From Macrosoma leucophasiata (taxonomy: Eukaryota > Arthropoda > Insecta > Lepidoptera > Hedylidae), in assembly GCA_036365455.1 (NCBI GenBank), contig JAWQUS010000004.1:2177501-2241500 (forward strand): a DNA stretch of 64,000 bases, in the 5' to 3' direction. The position numbers and the translations under genes are program-made. Position 1 is the first letter of the stretch, and every line of letters starts with the position of its first letter. The notes beneath the pieces were generated by a model, which did not search any database, was not told the DNA's origin, and saw nothing but the letters and a program-made list of their open reading frames with translations. Shown piece after piece: positions 57,901-63,956 of the stretch.

Positions 57901-59355
57901 ATTTATTTATACATTAAACTGTCTAAGTAGTCTACTGGTAGCAGGCCACTACCACTACTCTGAAGCCTGGGTTCGATTCCCGGATCGAGGAGCTATCAGC
58001 CGGTGTAAAATCCTTTATTTTGAGTTTCATTGGGATTTTACCATTTTCTGAATTTTTCAGTTTGGTTATGTGCCCGGAGATGAGGCTCGCCACCTGTTAC
58101 ATGGGCCAAAACGTAACCGGCGAATCGAGAATGATGTTTACCTCTGCCTAACCCTTCGGGGTATACAGGTGTGAAGTTACGTTATACATTAATAGAAAAA
58201 TTGTAGCCATATGCAGGCTTTCTCCTCGGGCCTATGCCTGTCGCCTAGATGTTTAAATGTGTGCGTGAAATTGTTTATGTTTTTTGGTTAAAGTCAAGGT
58301 GTGAGTTTCCTACTAATCGACGATTTTTGTAGTGTGTGTGTGTCACACGTATTTCCTCCCGCAAAAAATGACAGACTGTTTTGCATCGGTAACAAACGCT
58401 ATAGCTACTCCCCTCCGGTCCGCCGCGGCGGCCGGTGGCCCGTGTTGCTCTATGTATATAATAAGTTCTTTTCAAGTATCCATTAACCAACTCTTTGTTG
58501 GTTGTTATTTGGCATTTGTTGGTCGTCAGTTCTTTGTCAGTTGGCGGACACAGAAGGATTGAGCACTATAGCCTCTCTCCCCTAGAGATTTTTAAAATGC
58601 TACTATGAATCTACAAGATGGCCACAACACAACGGTCCTGAGCCGTTCTCATCCAGCGATTGCCCGCAACCTACACCAAGTCGTCGGTCTACCTAGTGGT
58701 GGGGCCTGCCTACGTTTCGTCTTCTGGTACGCGGTCGCTATTCGATAACTCTTCTGGCCCAACGGCCATCAGTAACAGTTCTTCTAGCTATTATTTATTT
58801 AATCGTATGGCAATGACATGCGTCGCTTTATAAAAATGTTTAAATGAAAACTAATAATAATCAATTAATAATATTCTATAAATTAATATCTATATTCTAC
58901 ACCCATTGGGCTGCGTTCGTGTAATCCTAAAGCAAATAGATTTAGGATGGCTCCGGTGTATTTTCTTCTAGCTATGTGCCCTGCCCACTGCCACTTGTTC
59001 GCTTTTCGGTGGACTATGTCGGTTATTTTGGTTCTCATGCGGATCTCCTCATTTCTGATTCAATGTTCTTCTTGCAGATGAAGAAATGGTAGCAGAGAGC
59101 ACGGTAACACAAGAACTCATAGGTCTCGTCCGACATTTAATCGGACCGATCGCAGCCTTCAGAAAAGCCGTCTCTGTTCCCGCATTACCTCGCACTCGAT
59201 CAGGGAAGGCGTTACGCGGTGCTATCGCCAAGCTCGCCAGATCGCAACTCGTCAACTTACCCGCCACTATCGAAGACGCCTCAGTGTTCGGTGAAATAAA
59301 AATAGCGTTGCAGAAGCTGGGTTACGCCATTGACGCACCAGATCCAATACTTTAA
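33822..59355 (+). CDS. ACSS3: Acyl-CoA synthetase short-chain family member 3 (propionyl/acetyl-CoA synthetase), complete, 12 exons
   Basis: Twelve exons with all junction phases consistent give 2049 bases and 682 residues; vertebrate ACSS3 is about 686. Order: ACAS_N region ([35 protein letters not shown]), then the AMP-binding domain with A3 P-loop [11 protein letters not shown] (282-292), [20 protein letters not shown] (exon 7), A5 HWWQTE (429-434), A7 YYDTQDAG (Asp520) and A8 [11 protein letters not shown] (536-546), then the C-terminal subdomain with the catalytic Lys634 in [11 protein letters not shown]. Known of the family: ATP plus a short-chain acid gives acyl-AMP, then acyl-CoA, and vertebrate ACSS3 is mitochondrial and prefers propionate. 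Odd points: the third P-loop residue usually Gly is Asp288, and the acidic N-terminus [14 protein letters not shown] has no evident mitochondrial presequence. Introns total about 23 kb and are packed with repeats. ACSS2 and AACS fit less well than ACSS3. Confidence 0.95.
34445..34730 (+). repeat. Family A repeat, full length
   Basis: ACSS3 intron 1. Head GACTGGTGGCAGAGCTCC to A8 tail. Confidence 0.9.
34920..35800. other. Unrecognised segment with a 124-codon ORF
   Basis: ORF 35401-35775 (+), start [20 protein letters not shown]. It has no motif I know, and its last third overlaps a GGTTCCGTTCCG / GTCCGTCTGTCC repeat, so it is unlikely to be a gene. Lies in ACSS3 intron 1. Confidence 0.35.
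35822..35918 (+). mobile_element. tRNA-derived SINE, family B, head only
   Basis: Only the head (GTAGCAGGCCACTACTGCTA) and a few following bases remain. Confidence 0.55.
35945..36130 (+). repeat. Family A repeat, partial
   Basis: Starts at GGCACCACC and has an internal deletion before CCTCAGAAGTGG. Confidence 0.75.
36146..36619. repeat. TIR element in ACSS3 intron 1
   Basis: GGCACATTACACCAACTCAA and, read inward from the right, TCGCACACTACACCGACTAA. The interior is rich in GTCGAC/GACGC. The ends agree at most of 25 positions. Confidence 0.6.
36893..37445. repeat. GC-rich element with inverted ends
   Basis: ATTCCGTGGATCGCGATCGA at the left mirrors TCGATCGCGATGCACGGAAT at the right. GCGCGACAATAGATG and CATCTATTGTCGCGCG continue the match. 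About 37010-37140 is another repeat (GGCAACCTAGTGGATATA, also at 8109 and, reversed, near 34835). Confidence 0.75.
37525..37930. repeat. MITE with inverted ends of about 75 bp
   Basis: CGCCTGGCAAGGATCAACCC, GATTTCTGATGAGAAAAGTT at the left, complemented at the right end GGGTTGATCCTTGCCAGGTG. No coding inside. Confidence 0.85.
38090..38205 (-). repeat. Family A repeat, 3' third
   Basis: TTTTATGTAATGGAAGGGGC to AAAATGCATTTTGACC. Lies 93 bases before exon 2 of ACSS3. Confidence 0.75.
38298..38448 (+). CDS. ACSS3: ACSS3 exon 2
   Basis: Acceptor TTTTTCAACAG, donor GTTAGT. Encodes [40 protein letters not shown] and [10 protein letters not shown], ending in a split Trp codon. This is the ACAS_N domain. 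Confidence 0.95.
38964..39108 (+). CDS. ACSS3: ACSS3 exon 3
   Basis: Completes the Trp codon, then [40 protein letters not shown] and TYLELQDQ. Donor GTAGGA. Confidence 0.95.
39175..39511. mobile_element. hAT-type MITE (337 bp) in ACSS3 intron 3
   Basis: Target duplication CGTAATCT (39167-39174) versus CGTAACCT (39512-39519). Ends CAGTGGCGGACTAAG and CTTAGTCCGCCATTG. It starts 66 bases after the exon 3 donor. Confidence 0.8.
39980..40124 (+). CDS. ACSS3: ACSS3 exon 4
   Basis: Acceptor GTCCAATAG, donor GTAAGT. Encodes [40 protein letters not shown] and AVHSVVFG, the A1/A2 region of the adenylate-forming fold. Confidence 0.95.
40572..40645 (-). repeat. Family A repeat, head fragment
   Basis: TAGCAGCAAGTATATTAGGT to CTCTACCACCAC. 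Confidence 0.8.
40762..40858 (+). CDS. ACSS3: ACSS3 exon 5
   Basis: 97 bases between CAATGTAG and GTGAGA. Encodes [20 protein letters not shown] and [11 protein letters not shown]. Both ends are split codons (GGT and AGA). Confidence 0.94.
40913..41110. repeat. TIR element, family E
   Basis: AATAATGCTCATCGACGTCA to AGGCTCGATGTGCATTATT, starting 54 bases after the exon 5 donor. Confidence 0.75.
41540..41815 (+). pseudogene. RTE LINE C-terminal fragment
   Basis: AAATCCAAGTGGCAGTGGAC, GGACACATAGCTCGGAAAAC and GTCGCCACAAGGTGGACCGA are the conserved 3' coding blocks of RTE elements. Ends GGACGTCTTCCAAATGAAAA. Confidence 0.6.
42262..42660. repeat. Two family A pieces tail to head
   Basis: A minus piece (42270-42425) abuts a plus piece (42440-42660). 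They end 19 bases before ACSS3 exon 6. Confidence 0.7.
42679..42878 (+). CDS. ACSS3: ACSS3 exon 6
   Basis: Acceptor TTTTTTAG, donor GTAAGT. Encodes [50 protein letters not shown] and [16 protein letters not shown], ending inside the P-loop Gly codon. Confidence 0.94.
42896..43100 (+). pseudogene. LINE ORF2 C-terminal fragment
   Basis: Encodes [40 protein letters not shown]. Begins 17 bases after the exon 6 donor. Confidence 0.65.
43104..43574. repeat. MITE, family F, interrupted by family A
   Basis: CGTACCGCCTATCTCTAATG at the left and GTCAGGCGGTCGGCCCCCGG at the right. ACSS3 intron 6. Confidence 0.75.
43196..43447 (+). repeat. Family A repeat inserted in a family F element
   Basis: Complete head and tail, with a deletion between AACGCATCTG and GGCTGCAGTC. 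Confidence 0.85.
43575..43800 (+). repeat. Interspersed repeat, family G
   Basis: Starts CACACCGCGGACACTCCGCC directly after the family F end and finishes ATTATTACATATTCTCTGCC. Confidence 0.65.
43931..44765 (+). repeat. Family G copy split by a LINE 3' end
   Basis: Left part 43931-44213 up to GCGAGACGTC. Right part 44697-44765 (GTGTCTATTCTATTATATAC, ACATATTCTCTGC) ends 9 bases before ACSS3 exon 7. The insert is the antisense LINE end 44214-44696. Confidence 0.65.
44214..44696 (-). repeat. LINE 3' end, longest copy of the TGATTC-tailed family
   Basis: Begins AGAATCAGAAACTCATTTAT (tail) and runs to GTAATTCTCTGTCATTCACC. No coding part recognised. Confidence 0.7.
44774..45005 (+). CDS. ACSS3: ACSS3 exon 7
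   Basis: Acceptor is the unusual AATTGGTAAG, donor GTGTGT. Completes the P-loop as GTTDAPKG, then [40 protein letters not shown] and [16 protein letters not shown]. The acceptor lacks a strong pyrimidine tract, but frame and homology are unambiguous. Confidence 0.92.
45136..45413 (+). repeat. Family A repeat, full length
   Basis: Starts 131 bases after the exon 7 donor. Confidence 0.9.
45917..46054. repeat. Palindromic MITE, family C
   Basis: AGGGTGAGATTCACAGACCG and mirrored end; the arms read ACTACTTACTTAAAGCAAAG, a variant of the family stem. Confidence 0.85.
46093..46275 (-). pseudogene. LINE ORF2 C-terminal fragment
   Basis: Same family as 3395-3635, antisense. With its flanks it matches 47341-47530 almost base for base. 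Confidence 0.7.
46294..46480. repeat. Family C palindrome plus an extra arm
   Basis: A complete copy (46294-46434), then a single right arm (46441-46480) repeated in the same direction. Confidence 0.8.
46543..46750. repeat. TIR element, family E
   Basis: AATATTGCACATCGAACTTA; the right end is shortened to CTTTCGTAGGAATATT. Confidence 0.75.
46945..47104 (+). CDS. ACSS3: ACSS3 exon 8
   Basis: Acceptor TATGTTCCCCAG, donor GTAAGT. Encodes [40 protein letters not shown] and [13 protein letters not shown]. Confidence 0.94.
47126..47965 (+). pseudogene. LINE ORF2 C-terminal fragment broken by two insertions
   Basis: GTCTTAGGAATCGGCGTGCA to GGGAGGTAT, the 540 bp hAT element, GTCAGGACCGGGACATCTAG, then a second unrelated repeat (about 47770-47945, also at 9376-9545), then CCTGGCCTGAAGACACATAC. 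Confidence 0.7.
47197..47736. mobile_element. hAT-type element (540 bp) inserted in a LINE fragment, ACSS3 intron 8
   Basis: Perfect 8-bp target duplication GGAGGTAT (47189-47196, 47737-47744). Ends CAAGGGCGGATTT and AAATCCGCCCCTG. It interrupts the + strand LINE piece 47126-47780 and contains a second, reversed copy of the same LINE family (about 47341-47530). Confidence 0.85.
48224..48850 (+). pseudogene. LINE C-terminal fragment with PD...D RLE-like motif (165 aa open)
   Basis: Encodes [80 protein letters not shown] and [22 protein letters not shown], 14 residues, then D is the spacing of the R2-type restriction-like endonuclease (inference). It is recognised as the tail of an RT-encoding element, not a host gene. 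The 3' non-coding part ends near TAAATAAATAAGTG. Confidence 0.6.
49306..49430 (+). repeat. Family A repeat, head half
   Basis: ACTGATGGTAGAGCTCCAGC to GTCGGTGGGTGGTAA, then joined to a family D end. Confidence 0.7.
49427..49590. repeat. Family D MITE, left half
   Basis: From CATAGAGCAACACGGGCCAC to AAACTCACACCTTGAC, with a short CA run inside. Confidence 0.8.
49630..49937 (+). mobile_element. tRNA-derived SINE, family B, young copy
   Basis: Intact A and B boxes. It differs from the copy at 53734 at only a handful of positions. ACSS3 intron 8. Confidence 0.9.
51723..51870 (+). CDS. ACSS3: ACSS3 exon 9
   Basis: Acceptor CAATTCTCAG, donor GTAAGT. Encodes [40 protein letters not shown] and AGYPVPGYD. 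It contains the A5 motif WWQTE that contacts the adenylate. Confidence 0.95.
51946..52254 (+). mobile_element. tRNA-derived SINE, family B
   Basis: Begins 76 bases after the exon 9 donor. Flanked by AATGAGA and AATGAGG, the remains of a target duplication. Confidence 0.85.
52750..53100. other. G+C-rich unrecognised segment in ACSS3 intron 9
   Basis: Open on both strands with Arg/Ala-rich translations (for example [20 protein letters not shown]). Sequence composition explains this. It may be a fragment of an R1/CR1-like LINE but no catalytic motif is present. Confidence 0.35.
53394..53682 (+). repeat. Family A repeat, full length
   Basis: ACSS3 intron 9, close to the family consensus. Confidence 0.9.
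53734..54041 (+). mobile_element. tRNA-derived SINE, family B, perfect target duplication
   Basis: Flanked by the identical 14-mer TATTTTTTGTACAA (53720-53733, 54042-54055), which fixes both ends of the family. Inserted just upstream of the ACSS3 exon 10 acceptor. Confidence 0.95.
54090..54235 (+). CDS. ACSS3: ACSS3 exon 10
   Basis: Acceptor AAAATTAACAG, donor GTAAGT. Encodes [40 protein letters not shown] and [14 protein letters not shown] and its target duplication end only 34 bases before this exon. Confidence 0.94.
54313..55155 (-). mobile_element. mariner element with internal deletion
   Basis: About 843 bp with inverted ends carrying GGTTGGGGAAAAAGT, flanked by TA (54311-54312, 55156-55157). 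A full mariner is about 1.3 kb. Lies in ACSS3 intron 10. The outermost two or three bases of the ends differ between sides, so the exact ends are uncertain by 2 bp. Confidence 0.8.
54615..55004 (-). pseudogene. mariner transposase remnant (129 aa, catalytic core deleted)
   Basis: The N-terminal half is the DNA-binding HTH region of mariner transposases: [48 protein letters not shown] and PRSGRP, then [20 protein letters not shown]. After HLKKA it jumps directly to [12 protein letters not shown], which in complete proteins lies beyond the second catalytic Asp. Hence the DDD triad is lost but the frame is kept. Confidence 0.8.
55700..57190. repeat. Cluster of five family A copies
   Basis: Plus piece 55700-55862, minus 55897-56146, plus head 56480-56525, minus 56622-56896 and minus 56921-57190. 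About 330 bases of AT-rich unrecognised sequence lie between 56150 and 56480. Confidence 0.8.
57218..57445 (+). repeat. LINE 3' end with TGATTC tail
   Basis: CTCTTTATTATCAGTTTGTA to GAGTTTCTGATTCTGATT, followed at once by a family A poly-T. Confidence 0.7.
57450..57630 (-). repeat. Family A repeat truncated just before ACSS3 exon 11
   Basis: Long poly-T start. Cut at GGGCCGTACAT, 31 bases before exon 11, leaving only CTTTCATCAAAC...ATCCAG as acceptor region. Confidence 0.85.
57662..57893 (+). CDS. ACSS3: ACSS3 exon 11
   Basis: Acceptor ATTCTATCCAG, donor GTAATT. Encodes [56 protein letters not shown] and [20 protein letters not shown]. Asp520 (A7) and Arg546 (A8) are present. Confidence 0.95.
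57919..58181 (+). mobile_element. tRNA-derived SINE, family B
   Basis: Starts 26 bases after the exon 11 donor. TACATTAA flanks both sides. It has small internal deletions relative to the other copies. Confidence 0.85.
58209..58455. repeat. Family D MITE, reverse orientation
   Basis: GCAGGCTTTCTCCTCGGGCC to GTGTTGCTCTATG. TTTCCTACTAATCGACGATT is the undisturbed pogo target region. Confidence 0.85.
58618..59060 (-). pseudogene. RTE LINE C-terminal fragment
   Basis: Antisense blocks TCATCCAGCGATTGCCCGCA, TTCGTCTTCTGGTACGCGGT, GCCCTGCCCACTGCCACTTG. Ends 17 bases before ACSS3 exon 12. Confidence 0.65.
59078..59355 (+). CDS. ACSS3: ACSS3 exon 12 with stop
   Basis: Acceptor TTCTTCTTGCAG. Encodes the C-terminal subdomain from [20 protein letters not shown] through [12 protein letters not shown] to [20 protein letters not shown] and APDPIL, TAA at 59353-59355. 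Lys634 in TRSGK is the adenylation lysine that sirtuins regulate in related synthetases. Confidence 0.95.
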
Positions 59356-59367
59356 GCTTTGATTAAT

Positions 59368-59455
59368 TTATATTATAGTACATGACACTGCACTTGAGGT
59401 CTCAGTCAGTTAGTTTTAGTGGTTCACTCCTGTGTACCTATTTACCTAATACCCA
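59368..59455. repeat. First unit of a tandem duplication in the ACSS3 3' UTR
   Basis: TATATTATAGTACATGACAC ... GTTTTAGTGGTTCACTCCTG to CTATTTACCT. Unit 2 is 59612-59662 plus 59780-59810, interrupted by a LINE end. Confidence 0.85.
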
Positions 59456-59516
59456 TCATCATCATTTCAAATGAAAGACGTCCACTGCTGGATATACACT
59501 ATCACTACACTCTTGT

Positions 59517-59522
59517 AATAAA
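59517..59522 (+). terminator. ACSS3 polyadenylation signal AATAAA
   Basis: Canonical hexamer 162 bases after the stop, the first one downstream. The 3' UTR also holds a short RTE-type tail (ATCATC repeats, then GACGTCCACTGCTGG, about 59453-59492), so the signal may have come with a LINE end. Confidence 0.5.
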
Positions 59523-59662
59523 TGTATTGAGAAACATAAGAAACATTTCAAACTAGCTGTTGCCGCTAACCGCGGCTCCGCCCACGTGTAGGGCGCTTTT
59601 CGCGTAACTTGTATATTATAGTACATCACACTACACTTGAGGTCCCAGTCAGTCAGTTTTAG

Positions 59663-59779
59663 AATAGAATAGAATAGAAAAACTTTATTTGTAACAACAA
59701 CATAAAAAACTAAAACTAAGAACACAAAATCAAGGTTGTTACAAAAAGGTCCCCAATATTCAGCATAAAGCCGATCTTC
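59663..59779 (-). repeat. LINE 3' end with TAGAA repeats, inserted in unit 2 of the duplication
   Basis: AATAGAATAGAATAGAAAAA, then CTTTATTTGTAACAACAACA to GCCGATCTTC. The junctions GTTTTAG|AATAG and TTCG|TGGTTCGCTC are read against unit 1. Confidence 0.7.
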
Positions 59780-59830
59780 GTGGTTCGCTCCTGTGTCCCT
59801 ATTTACCTGGTGTTATTTGGCTGGTAGTTG

Positions 59831-60099
59831 ACTGGTGGTAGAGCTCCAGTGATAGAGCCCTCGGGCGTAGGCACCACCGCATTACCTGATATACTTGCCG
59901 CTAAATGGTAGTGTTCAGGTCAGGTAATGTACGGCCATGTAATTTCCGGCACAGGGGCATAACACCTTAGGCCTCAGGAGTGGTAACGCATCTGCATTTT
60001 GACCACTGGTCTTTGTGTAGGTGTCTATAGGCTGCAAGCATCACTTAACATCAATGTGAACTGCATGCTTGATTGCCACTAACATTACATTTGAAAAAA
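59831..60099 (+). repeat. Family A repeat, full length
   Basis: Downstream of ACSS3, small deletion at GTTCAGGTCAGGTAATG. Confidence 0.9.
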
Positions 60100-60281
60100 A
60101 TCCTAATACCTATCATTAGCATTTCAGCCGGACGACATCCACTGCTAGATCAAAGCCTCCCCATAAGGGGGATATGCCATTATCGCTTGGCAAGCAGATT
60201 TTGGACCGCAGTGGGGGTAGTGTTATCGGACGCTCTGCTGCCCATATTGCGTAATCCAAGATAGAAAGAAAATATATTTTA

Positions 60282-60460
60282 CTAGCTGTTGCCCACGGAT
60301 TCGCCCGCGTGGATGTCGTTTTATAAATAACTAACCTATGTTCTTTCTCAAATTCAGCTCCATCTCTGTACCAAATTTCATTAAAATCGGTTCAGTCGAT
60401 TGGACGTGAAAAGGTAACAGACAGACAGAGTTACTTTCGCAATTATAATATTAAGTAGGG
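60282..60460 (-). mobile_element. Helitron-like repeat, reverse orientation
   Basis: CTAGCTGTTGCCCACGGATT through ATTGGACGTGAAAAGGTAAC to AATTATAATATTAAG, the same family as the copy before the LINE. Confidence 0.5.
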
Positions 60461-60517
60461 ATTTCGAGTAAGATTTTATAACTATTTTCGAAAAGATAAT
60501 TACAGTGCTCAACAATA

Positions 60518-60736
60518 AATATTGCACATCGAGCCTAGGAAGGAGACTTCGGTTTATTTTGGGTCTGTAGAGCGTTATCTCTTTCGCACCGCACCTATTT
60601 GACGTTTGTCGACCATTTTGATCAAGTTTTGACCAATACCGGACTATCAGTGCTTACGTAGGCAGTGTGCAATAGAGATAACTCTATGATGTCGAAACGA
60701 GCCGATCGTCTCTTTTGCGGGCTCTATGTGCAATAT
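60518..60736. repeat. TIR element, family E
   Basis: AATATTGCACATCGAGCCTA and GGGCTCTATGTGCAATATT, the clearest pair of inverted ends in the window. Confidence 0.85.
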
Positions 60737-60779
60737 TAATTATTCAGTACTGTATCTAGAATGAATAACTAAATCATAC

Positions 60780-61250
60780 ATTTATGTAAAACAGACAATA
60801 AGTAAATTAAAATAGCGATAAAATCTTACGGTTAAAATATTAAAAAAAAAAAACAATTCCTTCCTTCTGTAGTAAATAGCAGAAAAAGAAAAATATATTC
60901 TTTAAAATCTAAATCTAAGTTATTCACTTAGCAAAGTTCCAAGTGCAGTCACTACTGAGAAGAACTCCACTACCGAACCAACTCAGGAGGAGCTCTTTTA
61001 AAAATTTAACATTATGTTGTTTTTTTTATTGCGCCGCCTAGGAACGTATAATTCTATGTAAATTACCTATTCCTTATTCACAATTTTTATATTCGCGGCC
61101 TATTTACGGAACATGTACCCCGCGAATAAAGAGCTTCTACTGTAGTAAAACGTAGCACCAGCAGACCTGAACAGACAAGTCCCACCTTCAGCATCCGTTC
61201 ACGAGTTCGACGCATGTGGCAGCCATTGCTCTCCTCGGCTATTTTAGAAG
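60780..61250. other. Unrecognised AT-rich interval downstream of ACSS3
   Basis: I see no repeat family or coding region. Poly-A and short T runs only. Confidence 0.4.
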
Positions 61251-61321
61251 GTAGTGAGGGAATCTGACTCGGATCGTGTATTCAAGTGCTGTATTGCGTT
61301 TATGCCTAGTAAATTACTTAC

Positions 61322-61660
61322 ATATATCATCATCATCATCATTTCAGCCAAAATACGTCCACGGCTGAACAAAGGCCTCCCCCAAAGAATGCCTCAACGA
61401 ACGGTCCTGGGCCGCCCTCATCCAGCGATTGCCCGCGACCTTCACCAGGTCGTCGGTCCACCTCGTGGGAGGCCTGCCTACGCTTCGTTTTCCGGTACGC
61501 GGTTGCCCTTCGAGAACTGCTCTGCCCCAACGGCCGTCAGTTTTTCGAGCTATGTGCCCTGCCCACTGCCACTTGAGTCACGCTATTCGGTGAGCTATGT
61601 CGGTAACTTTGGTTCTCATGCGGATCTCCTCATTTCTGATTCGATCTTACATATTATATA
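61322..61660 (-). pseudogene. RTE LINE 3' end with ATC tail
   Basis: ATCATCATCATCATTTCAGC tail, then antisense blocks encoding [20 protein letters not shown] and GPGPFVEAFFGGG. It is the cleanest RTE end in the window. Confidence 0.75.
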
Positions 61661-62112
61661 TACAGTCACGGAACTCTCCGCTTATCCTAAATCTAGCGAA
61701 TATAGCTTTTATAACCACTTTATTAGGTTCCCGTGTGGTTATGTGGCTAGTTCCCTGGCCGTACATTTATTTAAATGTGATTGTGCTATGGTCTAATAGT
61801 TATTTATTGTCTTTAAGTAGTTAACATATTGTCGTAGTTCCTAGATATTTGTGATTTTCATACGTCTTTAGTTAATATTACATCATTATACCACTCCAAT
61901 AAACAACAACTAAGTAATTTGTAAATAATGAACCAATGGTAGGTATATATTTTTATCGCTCGTCTTATTAATAAAGTAGGAGATATCTAGTATATAAGAA
62001 TATTATATATTACATAGTAATTCATGTGTAATTTTTGGATTAAGATTCTTGAGCGCGTTAAATTAGGATATAAAGATATTTGTATTTTGTTCTCTATTGA
62101 GTACTTCCTCCA

Positions 62113-62479
62113 AAGAGCAACACGGGCCACCGGCCGCGGCGGACCGGAGGGGAGTAACCATAGCGCTTAATACCGATGCAAAACAGTTAACAGTCTATAA
62201 TTTTTTTCGGGAGAACTACGTGTGATACACACACACACTACAAAAATTGTCTATTCCTACTACGAAACTCACAACTTGACTGTGAAATTGTTTATGTATT
62301 TTGTTAAATACAAACAATTTCACGCACACATTTAAACATCTGGGCACAGAATAGCTAAATTCTGTGCATCTGGGCAACAGGCGTAGGACCATTTGTGCTT
62401 GTACTTTGTCAGAGAGGAAAACCTGCATATGGCTACTCCCCACCGGTCCGCCGCGGCCGGTGGCCCGTGTTGCTCTATG
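62113..62479. repeat. Family D MITE, both long ends present
   Basis: Left AGAGCAACACGGGCCACCGG and right GCCGGTGGCCCGTGTTGCTC. The inverted ends extend about 45-50 bp through GGCGGACCGGAGGGGAGTA. Confidence 0.9.
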
Positions 62480-62728
62480 ATCTCCTCCAAGTTTAACCTC
62501 TTTCATTTTGTTGAAAATGTACCATAATACCGTTGCGAGTTTAATTTACGAGCAGTGGAGTCAGTCCTGTATGAGGAAGGATGTTGTTGGCATGGATGAT
62601 GTGTCATAAGTAATCATAACCCACCAAAGAAAAATTAATAGTAGATATCTCCTTTATCTGCACTAATGACTTGAAATACAAAATCCAATTAGAACTACGT
62701 AGGTATTTAAGAGGGTACGATTTGTAGG

Positions 62729-63015
62729 CATAGAGCAACGCGGCCCACCGATCGCGGCGGACTGGAGGGGAGTAGCCGTAGCGTGCGATGCAAAACTGTC
62801 TGTCATTTTTTGCGGGGGGAAATGCGTGCGACACACACGCACACTACAAAAATCGTCTATTACTACGAAACTTACACCTTGACTTAAACAAAATACATAA
62901 ACAATTTCACGCACACATTTAAACATCCAGGCGACAGGTATAGGGCCATTTGGGCTTGTACTTTGACAGAGGGGAAAGCCTGCATATGGCTACTCCCTTC
63001 CGGTGTTGCTCTATG
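62729..63015. repeat. Family D MITE
   Basis: CATAGAGCAACGCGGCCCAC to CCGGTGTTGCTCTATG, with a shortened right end. Confidence 0.85.
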
Positions 63016-63637
63016 TTTGTAGGTTATATTCGTGACAATGAACAAGTATCTAATGATAATCGAGTCATATAATAGTAGCGGTAGCGCTTCCACTACGTTT
63101 CCTGAGGCGCACACTGATGATTTTTAAGCTTTTATTAGGAAACGGTGCGCCTCGCTATCAAAGCGTTTACGGAAAAGCTGGAACAGTATCCATTAGGTAT
63201 TGTCCGAGCGGTGGGACTCTCCTATGTTCTAAGGGTGGATGAAAATGCACGGTAGCGGCTCATCGTATATTTAAAATGTATTATTATTCAATTTATTTGC
63301 TCGTTTTTAATTATGTGTAAATTTATTAAGTTTTTTTCATAATGACACTTTAAAATTTTGTATACCTATGTATTTTATATTCCTATTATTTTAATAATTT
63401 GACATTACTTAGTAAAATTTTAAATTTATTTTTATTAACCGACTTCAAAAAGGAGGAGGTTCTCAATTGAATATTGTACATTTTTGTTATTGTGTATCTT
63501 AATTATTATTGTTCTGTATGGATTTTAATATCTGAATTAAATAAATAAATTTAATTATATAATACGCCATCTGTAGCTAGTTAAATGTATTGAAAGCTGC
63601 AGTAAAGAGTAGCGGTAATTTAGAATTTTAATTTTAA
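63016..63637. other. Unrecognised interval
   Basis: A moderately G+C-rich part (63075-63260, with TAGCGGTAGCGC and CACGGTAGCGGCTC at its two ends, perhaps a degraded repeat) followed by AT-rich sequence with ACCGACTTCAAAAAGGAGGA, a block common in insect repeats. Confidence 0.4.
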
Positions 63638-63956
63638 CTGCCTCAGTAGCCTAGTGGTATCAGGCCACTGCTGCCTATAACACCTGGGGCCTGGGTTCGA
63701 TACTCGGGTTGTGGGCTATCAGAGATCACGGTGTAAAATCCTTTATCTCTGGTTTAATTAAGCTTTTCCATTTTTGGAATTTTCCCAGTACCTCGGAGTT
63801 TGGTAATGTACCCGGAGATGTCATCAGGCTTGTTACATGGGCCAAAACGTACTTAACGGCGAATAGTCGGTGTTAGCATGTATGCTTGAATGCATGCATT
63901 TCTACCTTGCATATTTACCTCTGTCTATCCCTTGGGAGATACAACGCTGAAGTTAA
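63638..63956 (+). mobile_element. tRNA-derived SINE, family B
   Basis: Diverged copy with flanking TTTTAATTTTAA-like duplications. The A box TAGCCTAGTGG is intact, and the B box GGTTCGATACT has one change. Confidence 0.8.

Noticed and set aside
61254..61796. 180-codon + strand ORF
   Set aside because: It is the reverse-strand shadow of an RTE LINE C-terminal fragment; the sense reading is on the minus strand.
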